This document shows, in pieces, positions 14,301-25,935 of a stretch of 64,000 nt of DNA. This stretch comes from Stenopsyche tienmushanensis. Taxonomy: Eukaryota > Arthropoda > Insecta > Trichoptera > Stenopsychidae. Within the stretch, counting starts at the first letter, position 1. Every line of letters starts with the position of its first letter. The DNA lies in NCBI GenBank assembly GCA_008973525.1, contig WACJ01000311.1, positions 124,001-188,000 of the forward strand, written 5' to 3'. The translations under genes were made by a program, and so were the position numbers. Below the pieces are notes generated by a model. It worked only from the letters and a program-made list of their open reading frames with translations. It did not search any database and was not told the origin of the DNA.

Positions 14301-16070
14301 GTCCAAATTAGTGAGCGTTTTGTGAGGGCATTTAAATGCGAGCATGACTCCAAAAAAAAAGAAAGAAAAACACGGGATGTCATCGTATATCAAACGCGTC
14401 GTAGGTGTAAACTCCGTTATAATTATTATTGTTGCACTCTATGGACCGACCATTTCCATAAAACGCCATTTTCACATTACATTACGGCCATTAGCCCTTA
14501 TTTTAACCACTTGCATTAATTCCTCCGTTAAAAACTATATTCAATACTCATTCAAGTACATATACAAAGTTATAGCATTATTTGTATGTATGCATTGACT
14601 ATTTCAACATTTAAAAAGATTTTTGTTCGAAATCATTTTTATAAACTAGACATAAACACAATATTTTTAAGATAATTACGTTTAGAAAACGTCCTCTAAT
14701 ACAATCAAATATCTTTATAGATTTCCATGTATGATGTCAACAAGTTTATCAAATTATTATTTTTAATATTTGGCCATTATTTCTTAATAGTGGCTTTTAT
14801 GAACGCCCACTGTACGAATAATTGTAATTTCGCACGAAATCATTGATAAAGCTCGAAGGCTTCTACATTATAATTAAAAAATAAAGTGGTAAAATGGTTG
14901 TACCATCAGCTAATAATGGTGCTTATCAATGCTTTAAAACAATAATAAAAAATCACATTTACTGCTGAATGAAAAACAATATGTTTAAGTTGCAAAACAA
15001 GTAAATCTATCAAGAAACTCATTTTTATCACGTTCATCCAGATGATCTACTGAGTGATGAATATAAGATACAGGTGAAATAGAAAGCAACTGATTGCATG
15101 TGGTTGCACTATGATGAAGTTCTTCCTATGTCGAATTAAACAGCATCGTTAATCTATGATTTTTGCTTTAATATAATCTAAGATTTTTGTGGAAATTAAA
15201 GTATGATGAACTGTATTGTATTTCATAGACATTATGATAATTGTTATCTATTGTATAATTTATATAGACAATTATTGTAATTGGATTAGCAATATAACTA
15301 ATTGGACAACCCTGGCGTATTAGATTTGCGCAGAAGTGAAACAAAGTACCTCGCACACTATCAATATTAATTTTATTGACAAATATATAAATTGGCTTAT
15401 ACACGAACGGTAATTTTGTTTGATATATATTTAATAAAAGAGAGCTGCTTATGAAATTTCGTATAATGTATTAGTTAATGGGTGGACTTGAATTCCTTAA
15501 AAAATAGTCTCCTTTTGTGGAAATCATGGAAATTAAAAATATTTTAGTTGACTGTGAGAAATGTATAGTCATTAGTCTACTTCAACTAGTAGTAAAATAT
15601 ATTAATGAGTCGTAGTGGGGAGTCTAAATGCCGTTAAGAATTTATAAGCTTAATAAAAGTTTATATGATAAGGGTTTGGACTAATATTATTAATCTAATC
15701 AATCGTTTTTAATCATATTTGGCGATATTTAATTAAGTTTAAAATGACAATTATGATGAATAATATGTTTTTAAAAAAAATCCATATAAAATGATAAATT
15801 TGATCTGGATGAATAAGAGCATTACAGTTCAGTAAGCAGAGCCAGCGTCCGGACAGTGAGGGGTATGAAAGATATTTACATCCAAGTTTGAATTGATTAT
15901 AATTCATCAGTTCATATTTGGCTTAAAATTTGAAAATAATAACATACATTCATGCACGAGTGTGTGAGTTGGCAGTGAAAGGTGTCGTTTATAAATTTGA
16001 ATGGGTTTTTATGTGACACGCGGTAAGCGTGCCCTCAGGATTTATCAACACATCGCATTGCGCACACTGA

Positions 16071-16190
16071 TTGCGTGTGGAAGCCTCCCTCGACCTCTTC
16101 TGGGCTCGGGCGCTTTTTGGGTGGTCGGGGGTGGGTTTCGGGGGTGGCTGGAGCATGCGCGCCCGCCCGCTCGATCAACACGCTGAGATG
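16071..16190. other. G+C-rich island in intron
   Basis: A block rich in G-runs on the plus strand (GGGTGG and GGGGTGG near 16120-16150) followed by a GCGCGCCCGCCCGC tract. Open frames on both strands result from the lack of A+T-rich stop codons. No protein motif was recognised. Confidence 0.25.
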
Positions 16191-17999
16191 TTGAAATCAC
16201 GTGATAAATTGTTAAGATTTCCGGCTGTTTATGGAAGGTTTCCACGGTTCGGTTACAATCCTCCATCTTACATCTCACCAGCTACCTACACATTCACCAT
16301 ACTTAATCCCGGGATTATAATGAGCTCCGTGTACGCTCATATTTGAGCGTGAACGTATTTATAATTTTTTTCCCCGTAATAAAATCGATCACAACATCGA
16401 GGGTTTGCAGGGAGCGAGGAAAGTTCTTCGATGGGCGGTAAAATGGCTGCGATCCCTTTCAATAGAATTTCATCCCGTGAATAAATAACGATGGTGGTTT
16501 TATTAAAGAGGGAGTATAAAAAGCTATTTTGTCCGAAGACAAAGCTATAATTACGGAAATTGAAAGGCTTTTCACGAACTCAAAGGCTTTCCCTTTGCGA
16601 TATGAATCATTCAAGAGTTTAAACCCCTGTCATTTTAACTCTGCCCTGCATTTCTAATTTGTTGCGTTTTAAAACAGCTCCTGTACATTACTTTAATTGA
16701 CCTAACAAATATCGAAAAGTGAACGTGAAACATATTTTTAACGACCGATACTAAGATCCGATAGCCTCGATAATATCCAAATTGAATTTTTAAAAAATCA
16801 AAGCGTCCATGATTATATATGTACCAAATTATTGATTCTAATTTAATTGGCAATAGTTGCATTTTTTGGGTGCAATTTGTAAAAAAAATAGGTTGTACGC
16901 TCGATAAAACAAGAATTTTATTGAATGCACTGTTATGCATTGCATTCTAATGCATTATAATGTCTTTTTAGAAATTTTAGAGTAAGGTTATGATCAAAAT
17001 TTCAGTAGATTGCAATCGGAAATGCGCATATTCTATTTGGTAGAAGGATAGTTCTGCAATTATATTTTTGCAAAATAAAATAAGATGGGAAAATAATGAT
17101 GGGCTGTTCAATAGGTGTCTTAGATAAAACGATATAAGTGAGAATATAATATCATCAGTTTTATGCAAATTTTCGTACAAAATCATGTAGAATAAAATGC
17201 AAATTATTGTATAGATAAGAATTTTTAATAGCTTAGTATACAAATATAATTTTAAGATATTCGTTCATCTCATCTTCTTGTAATCTCAGCTGATGTAAAT
17301 TTAGAAGAGAATCGTTTAAATATATTTTTAAATTAAATTAAATTAAAGTTTTGTATTACTTTATTAATTGCCTTAGTATATTATACTTTTCCATATCCAG
17401 TAATTTAGGTTTAAGCCTGGATAGAGACGATCGATTGAAAATATTAACGATCTACAAAATTTTTGGGATGATGTAAACAATTTCCACAATCTGAATTTGA
17501 ATCAGAAATTTTATAATAAGAAGAGTTTGACATTAAAATGTTGTTATTGCGTCATACAAATAGTGTTTAAAGAGATTCTGAGCAAATAATGTGACAAAAT
17601 GATGAGAAAGATAACTGTCATCAATTGTTGAACGTATATGGTCCGCACATTTTTTAGAGCGCGGGAACATAATGAATGATATATATGGGAAAATGATAAT
17701 TCCAGGATTTTTCTTAGACACCATGGTGTAAATACCACTTTTGTAAAGGTTTATATGCCAATAAAGGATCACATTTACACATTGTAACTGTTGTAAAGTC
17801 TTCTATTGTTTGGCTCGAAAAAGGCGTGTGGGAAAAGCATGAAATGTTGAGAGTCGTTGGAGTAGATGGACTGTTGGACGCTAGGTGGAGTGGCGGTACC
17901 CGTCAAAGGGTTAATGAGCATATAATAAATGAAATGTGGCGTGATGATATCTGTGCATTGTGAGCGACGGAGGGGTCGCCAAACAAATGCAGACATATT

Positions 18000-18195
18000 G
18001 AGAGCGGGCAGCGGTGCTCAAATGACAAGGTGGAGTGCGGTGAATTAAATGTCGGAGGGTTGCAAGGGACAAAAAGCCGAGGAAAAAACGAATATTGTCA
18101 TTGGGCCTCCCCTGACACCACGAGGGCGTTGCTTGGCAACCGGGGGGAGGGTAGCAAGATGGCCGCCGGGCCGCCGCCCCTCTGACAGCTTCTTT
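18000..18195. other. G+C-rich island in intron
   Basis: Composition rises sharply here, including a TTGCTTGGCAACC segment that resembles a paired RFX/X-box-like half-site arrangement and a run of CCGCCGGGCCGCCGCCCC. The 60-codon plus-strand frame across it has no recognisable domain. Regulatory function is inferred only. Confidence 0.25.
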
Positions 18196-19106
18196 TTACC
18201 TCAGCTGCATTTTCATACACTTTTCATTTAACTCATCCGACCACCCATCCGACAAACGCGATTCTACTCCATCTACAATCCTCATGAATTAAATAAATAT
18301 ATCTAATATAATCAACACCTTGATAATATTTTTGATTTATGAAAAAGTACGTTAATTGCATAGAAATAAATACATTCACAACCATATGCATTATTCATGG
18401 TCGTTGAGGTGTGTAGCATTTTTGCAAAATAAACATGATTTATTTTCTAACTGCAACTAATGAATATCATCAATCATTCAATATCATAAGAAAAACGCAC
18501 CGCAAAAATAATGTATAAACTAGCAAATCTCTATCATTATTCAAATGACGATTATGCATTCAAATTATTATATTTTTATGCGCAGATGATACAAGCATCC
18601 TGATTTGGATTTGTGCATGTCATTTTGTCTCTGCATCAAGGAAGTCGGTTTATCCGGATATTTTTTATTCGAATATCCGTTGAAAAAGACGTAGTAATTA
18701 CATGAAAGCCGGTGTGAACAACGCCGACGTTAATTAACGTGTTTTCTATATCAGAGAGCATCAAATCACTCACCGTAAATCACTCGTTTTAAAACCATGA
18801 CGTATCATTCTTTCTGTTGGTTTTGGTGTTATTTCGTAGGTGAAACATCAATCTTTTGAAGGGGTATGATCGTTATAAGCGATTAATTTGATTCAATATT
18901 TATCGGAAAATGTTAATTGATTGGAAACGATTTGCTGTTTGGCGCCATGTCTTGATAACTATTCAACCCGGTTGTGTTCATCAAAATCAACCTAAGAAAT
19001 TGTTTGCCAATATTAATCAATATTATTTTTAGTAATTAACTAATTTTAATGAATAAATTTTAGTAATTAACGAATAATTGCTAGAATGTGAATAAATTCT
19101 CATGCC

Positions 19107-19148
19107 GATATCCTAAAATACATTACTTGAAATGTATTTTAGGATATC
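19107..19148. repeat. Perfect 18-bp inverted repeat with 6-nt loop
   Basis: Arms 19107-19124 and 19131-19148 are exact reverse complements separated by ACTTGA. No transposase or target duplication was recognised. The hairpin lies inside the T-box intron and would be present in the primary transcript, but the stem is short for a miRNA precursor. Confidence 0.7.
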
Positions 19149-20170
19149 ATCTTCAAAAAAATCTTCAAAAATTATATTTCAATTTGCCAATAACAGCTGC
19201 CTAAATGTCGCTAATTAAATATATGGTAAACATATAATATGTTGGAAAATTGTACGTGCAAATTAGTAACACTTTGTCTGGTAAAACTATATAATATCAA
19301 TAGTTGATAGTGATTTTTGTTGAACATATGTATAAATATAAAAATCAATTAAATATATAAATTTTCTATAGTACTACTCATGCTTACGGTACTAGGGCCT
19401 GCTTATTTCTGGGTTTACTTATTATTTACCGTTAAATCGTGGATATTTTTACTCTAATTCCGATAAAATTATTATTTACGAATTGTAATACGTTTTTCGC
19501 ATGTCGTATAGTTTCATAATCTGACCTCATTACTACGGTGTTAATATTCGAGCTTTCATTCCGCTCAACAGATTGGCCCGAAAGCGGCTAACGTTTTAAT
19601 ACCCCTAAATACTATTATAGCGTCCGAAAAATTTCACGGGGTGAAAATTCAATAATCTCTCATGTTCGTTAAAATATTAATAAATTGTATCACCACTCCG
19701 GCAAATTAAAAGACTTCACAGCTCGCGGGACTCAGATGATAATTTGCGAGCAAGAATGCATAATTGTATAATGGCGTGATGATTCACAAGCGATTCTGCT
19801 GAGCGAAATGTAGATTTTGATGCTCAATCTCAGTTGTTAATCGTAAGTCTGCAATTAGTGAGCTCTTGAAGGTGCATCTCGAGATTTTGTTTCGGCTCGC
19901 GGGCACTTGAGGGTTAAATCGCCTGCGATACCATCGAATTACATCAATAAATTAACCGAAATCAAAATCCGTCCGAGACGAAAGCGAACATTTTGCTAAT
20001 AATCATTCCTAAAAAATGCAAATTCCTATGCTAAACTATGAAATGATGCGTGATGATACTCATTAATTTCTTCCACACAAATGTATATCCTTTTTCATAC
20101 GAAGCAATTTAATCTGAATAACAATATATAACAATCGTACAATCCTAAAGCAGACATTAATGTCCGGCGC

Positions 20171-20186
20171 GTCACGTTAACGTGAC
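20171..20186. repeat. 16-bp perfect palindrome
   Basis: GTCACGTTAACGTGAC is its own reverse complement. It is followed 3 bases later by an E-box CACGTG (20190-20195). The TCAC...GTGA arms loosely recall palindromic T-box sites, but the TCACACC core is not matched, so a binding role is only a guess. Confidence 0.5.
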
Positions 20187-23100
20187 ATTCCACGTGATGT
20201 TAATGACGCGAAGATTAAACGGCCGTAAGTTAAATTATTATGGTAATAAATATTTTTTTTTAAATGTTCATAACGCTCAAGTGGGTTCTAAGGACATACG
20301 TATTGCTTACATTCATCAAGATTCATGTTTATTACCTGTAAAATATATGGGATATACATATTATATTTTATGTGTATTATTACAGCCTTGTGAAAGCTTC
20401 AAGCATTTTATTATCTTTTTCAAGTTTTTAAACTTGACTAACATTCATCATTTTATAGCCAAATTACTATGATGCAACAAGAAGATCACTGCAAGATTTC
20501 TAAGACGACTTCAATGTCCATTATCGTTTAAAATCAATCATCCATGTTCAGAATTTTATTTAAGCTAAAATGATCGAAATGTGTTTGTTGATATTTTACG
20601 ACTTTAAGGACAAAGTAAGTCTACATGACTTGGTCTACATTTGGAAGATCAATTGGAAATATTCTGAACTGTAGTGCATCATTATAAAATAATTTGATAC
20701 TGCTTGTAAAAAGTGAGTAAGATCAGCAATTTTCATTAAAGCTGATTGATAATGCCTATTAAAATTGATGTATGATATGTAAAAGACAAAGATCATGATG
20801 ATTAATAATGACCACGTTAACAAACTGTTGCACATCCGCATTAATAGACTATGTTCTTTGATATAGCTGCAAGACCTTATCAACATGGTCTTAATTAATT
20901 GATCAAAGGTTCTTCATTTGCGATGTTTTCGTAAAATTATGAAGGTATCAAGTCATTTGTATTGTAAATTATTATTATCAATACATAATTTAAGATTTAT
21001 TCTTAGATCTAAATGAAATGAATTGATCAATAATTTGGGGGAGAATAAATTATCATGGTTTCATATTATAATACAGATGTGATAGTGGAAGATCTATTGA
21101 AAAATATTTATAGTTTACTGAGATGGTTCATACATGTACATTCTTCATAACACATTTCTTGCGGCAAACTTTGATCAAAGTCCTGTTTGTTTCAAACCAT
21201 TCGTATTTTTGGGCGACATCCATGAATACACATCTAACATTTCTTTAATCGAAATACTATGTTTATTTACGTAGTGGGCAGATATTTTGAATTAAAAGAC
21301 ACATTTGATACACTTGGAATAACATAATCGGGTTTGGCTCAAATGTACAGCCTTTAAAACAAATCCAAAAGCTAACAACCATCCCTCATATGACATAATT
21401 TAGGGAGATATTTTTACCCTTTTGTTGGTCATAGGTTATCTATTATCTTCTATCTAATCTATTAGCTAACAAGATACAATTGAAGGAAAATAATATGCTT
21501 TTCCGTTTTTTTTTATATAAATAATTTAAGCATTAAAGATCATATTAAATGATATATGTTTAAGAACTTTTTTACTAAAGACGCATAAATGCGTTTTCCG
21601 CGTCTACTGATAGTAACTGAAAGACGCACATATACGTAACCCGATAGGAATGTGTTAAAAAGTTTGCGGTAAGTTTGAATGTCGCTCATATTGTAAATTC
21701 CGTTATATTCAACAATATTTTCACCCTTTTGTACTTGCAAATTTAGTTCTAATTTTAAAATTCATGCCCTTTTTAAGAATTTTTAGCAAGAACGCTTCCT
21801 ACCAAATATTTGATTGGCTCACTAAAGTTCTACTTTTGCTCGTGCGTACCAAAAAAATAACGAAAAAAGCTCGCAAGTCACGATGCACATGTGACGTGCT
21901 TTATCAAGAAATCTCGGTCGGCCTCGTGAAGTTTGGCCTTATCAAAGTTTGGTCGGTCGTCATTCCTCGTCAGTCAGTCTGGTGGTCATTGTCGGTAGGT
22001 GGGCCCGTACATCACCAAACAGTGACAGCCACAATGGCTGATGACTGTTAACACAGCGGCTCAGCCGCGAGCTACACCCTAATTAATGCTTCCCACATAC
22101 TGGAAAGATGTGTTAAAGACGTAAATTTATTTACACTCACACCAAACGACGCACTGCGAGACCTCTTGACGCATTTCGAATCGCGTGATGCTAAACGAAA
22201 TAGCGTGATAATTCGCCAAAAAATGAAATGTGTCAAACACAAATGCTTTTTTTCATCATTCCGAGACCATGGCATCGGGACCGTTAAATAAAATGAATCT
22301 CATGCTCAATGCTTCGTATCAATTTTGCGGAGATTTCCGAAAGAGGGCAAAACTCATGTCGTTTTTTTTCAAAGCGTGGCAACTTTGTCGTGTGTCGGTG
22401 TTGGTATTCGTGTTTAAATGACGACATATTTCAGAAAAATGCTTAATCGTTGAGCTTGTACAACACGCACCATATCATACTTCTAGTTAATGTTCATATT
22501 AATCTACTGCGAGGACGTGGGAGATGGAGGAGTCCAGTCGAGGAGGGTGAGGAATGGTCCTCCAGTGAGGCAGTAGAACCTGCTGACAAATTTCTTGTCG
22601 CCGCCGGAGTTATGGGTACAGTCATTAATCGCCATATGGTAATTCTAAAAACCACACGATATGCATTTATATTATACTCAAAGAGTCAGCAAGTTGGACA
22701 TTTTTTTTATTTGAAATACCCAAAAATCATAACTGTATACAATGTTTGCGATATTTTTCTGAAAACTATTTATATTAATTATACCCACTCTACAGTTCTG
22801 AAAATATAAGTACTTACAAGAAAGACATTAGCTGATGTCATTAAAGTCTTTACAAGCAACATCTTTATGGTCGATAACGAGGTTCTAGTTATTACTTTAA
22901 TGACCGATGGTAAAATAACTGAAACGGTTTTGCATCATAGTGATTAAAGTGAAATTAACAATAAGGATGACATTGTCAATTTCATACCAATCAAGGCAAC
23001 AACAAAAAGTCAGTTAATCAAATTAAATTATACCTTCAATAATAAGAATGATTACAGAAGGCATAATACAAATAACTTCTAATAAGTTCTTGTATCGTAA

Positions 23101-23508
23101 TTTATTATCGACTTGGAAAAGGCAAAACTTATAGCTAAAATATTTCTGTAAATCTGTTTCAAGGTGATAATTAAGACTTTGCACAGTCTGAAAGTTTTGC
23201 TCAAATTTACGCAACTTAATTTCTTTCATATTTATAGTATCTTTAATCCTTTGGCTGCTAAATAGAAGTTTGTTTGCTAAGCAAGATGCACTACAAAATT
23301 AAATACTGATACCCTAACACATAGAAAGTATTTAAATTCGAGTATTTTGAAGTAATTAATCGGTTAATTGCGATCGTTGTTTGTAATCCTCATTAGTTTT
23401 ACAATCGACGAAATATTGTTGCTTAGCATCCAGAGGGTTAACTCTTTGAATGATAAGCGTCTATAAGAAAAGATCACTTTAACAAGCATACTTTATTTTT
23501 GATATCGC

Positions 23509-23566
23509 TTTTAGAAGCTTTACATTATATATCAATGAAGTTATATATAATGTAAAGCTACTAAAA
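23509..23566. repeat. 24-bp inverted repeat with 10-nt loop
   Basis: Arms 23509-23532 and 23543-23566 pair at 23 of 24 positions around a 10-nt loop. It is the longest hairpin noticed in the intron. It could be a miniature foldback element or a small-RNA precursor. No known miRNA seed was recognised. Confidence 0.65.
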
Positions 23567-25679
23567 TAATTTTATAAGCTAATTTGCTCCATGAACTTTT
23601 TCTTCTTTTAATAGTTCTTGAATATTCTCGATATTTACTTTCTTAACACCTTCTCCTTTTATAGATCTAATAAATAATATTAATATATCCATTCTATTAT
23701 ATTTTCAGCTGGATCAATTAGACTTGCACGTTAAACAAAATCTGGTCCTAAATTTTGATCATCGAATCGATCATCGGAGAAGTTATTTCCAATTCTTATG
23801 TCATTCACTAATTTCATCGCTATCGAGATAAATTCAAGCTTCATATAATCCAGTAATTTCCAGAAAATAATTCTTGAATAAACATTTATTTTTCTAATAT
23901 TTTCAACTCAAATAAACGGGTTGGGGGTATCACAACCGGATTTTATATATATATAAGCAATCCAGTAATTCCTTGCACCATCAACGTCATCCATTCAATA
24001 TTGCGTGATGTGAAATAAATAACATCAAAAGAAAATGTGTACACGATCCAAGATCATTATCAAATCATTTCGCATTAGCATCTCAGAGAAAACATTGCAA
24101 GAGCGATGTTTCGTTGAGTTGTCCTTTTCGCATTGTTTCTTCATTGCGTTCTAGTCGCAGATTAGACAGGCTGTAAATCGTCATGTCGACAAGAAAACGT
24201 GTTCTGCAATGGCAAGTTGCAGTTCTGTCTGTTGTTGATGTTTCATTTAGCTCATATCATTCTGATGATTCATCGTCAGGATTGATTGCGATGTTGTACA
24301 TCAGCTCTAGACACAGCTTCATTTGCATTTAATAAGCTGACTATTTCGTAATATCGACAGAATTTAAAAACATGAAAACGACGAAGGTAATGCCGATATT
24401 GCACCATCATCTTGCGCGAACATCGTTGCGCTTGCTTCTTCTTGTTTTAAATAATAACTTTGTGAAATAGCAATTCGAATGACCCTCCGTAGAAATGTCG
24501 TTCCCGATCCGAACGAGCGACCTGATCGTACTAATCAAACAGATTTATACATTCGTGTTATTTTGAGAATTTTACAGGTGATAAAAAACGAGGTAATTAA
24601 AAAAACACGGGTCAAGAATACATAGTCACATTTATATTGCTGTGACAGGGTTAACAGAATGCCACCGTACCTGGTTATTTGGTCAAATGGACCAGATGAC
24701 AGACAGTAAATTATGATAATCCTTTCGTATATATCTTTTGTAAACTCGTATAAATTATATACAGGTTGATGTTTCTTTTTATTATTTGCAAACTTTTACA
24801 TGTGAAACATTTACTACGCGTTTGCGAACTTATTTAAGAGGCAAATCAATGTAAAAACTATGTGATTTTTTGCGCGGATGATTTAATATCCATTTTCAAA
24901 TTTTCTAACATTTACATGGATATGCATGTTGCTGGTTGTATTGCAAAATACGAAATATTCAACAGCGTTTAATAATTACAATATATCATGAACCAAAAGT
25001 CACTTAACATTTGAAAAAAAAAAACTTCATTGTTCATTTCTTCACAAAACTTGACAACAACATGATCTCAGAAAAAAAAAATTGTGACATTTGAATTGCA
25101 AAACTTGTCTTATCTAATCATCCATATGTGTTATTTAAAAAAAGGAAAATCTAATAAAATCCGAATCAGAATGCGCACGAACTTTTGGACTGACCTGATA
25201 AATGAAAGCAAGTTGTTGAGGCTTTTATCTTGCATTGAACGTCTTCGGACTTACGATCATCAATCATTAAGCACCACGAGTAAGAAACGAATTTAAGACA
25301 CCCCGTACAAATATTAGGCTATCACTCGCGAGCAGAACAAGTGTAAGTCTCCCATATTATAATTTGATACATTGTTTATTTTTTTATCGTTCGGCCCAAC
25401 ACAATGGCTTTGAGACGCAGAATGTATATTTAATTTAGTGGCAAGGGTCTACCCGAGCGCTAACAATGCCCCTGTCGAATGTCCGACAATACATTATAAT
25501 TTTTATTTTGTCGAGCTTGCGATTCGCACCTAAGTGCTGCTGTCTGACGGTGGCATCCGGACATATTTACAAGTCATGACTTCATGGATTCAATTGGAGG
25601 AATGTTAGGTGTGGCCTGCAATCGAGAAGACCAGCAACGTATCCAATGACAGGGATTTCATAAAGATGTACACTGGGCG

Positions 25680-25692
25680 CAAGCGAGGGGCC
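25680..25692. repeat. Target-site duplication, 3' copy (LINE)
   Basis: CAAGCGAGGGGCC at this position is identical to the 13 bases at 30738-30750. It directly abuts the poly(A) end of the retrotransposon, as expected for target-primed reverse transcription. Confidence 0.93.
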
Positions 25693-25711
25693 TTTTTTTT
25701 TTTTTTTTTTT
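25693..25711 (-). other. Poly(A) tail of the LINE
   Basis: A run of 19 T on the plus strand is a 3' poly(A) on the element strand, preceded by a short AAAT-like stretch (25712-25720). It marks the 3' end next to the target duplication. Confidence 0.9.
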
Positions 25712-25935
25712 ATTTATTTAAGGAAAGAAAAATACAATTCAAAAGTAGATAAATAGCAAACTAAAAAATTCAAATATTATTTTGAAAATATGCCCGAAGT
25801 AACATTAAAGCATCGAATGTTTCGTCATTTAGTCTGGATCTTTCTTTTCTTTTTTCTTCCACTGCCACCCGGCTACAAGTGAAGCAATGCCAGGGTGGCA
25901 GCAATGTGTCCCTCTCGGGTCCTCTATGTTGTCAT

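Larger units (their letters stand above)
13045..25679. other. Intron between T-box exons, 3' part
   Basis: This part of the 19.5-kb intron is A+T-rich with no coding exon that I recognise. It contains G+C-rich islands near 14.05-14.3, 16.07-16.19 and 18.0-18.2 kb, two strong hairpins and one perfect palindrome, listed separately. The last bases belong to the LINE target site. Long introns of developmental regulators commonly hold enhancers. That function is inferred here, not seen. Confidence 0.75.
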
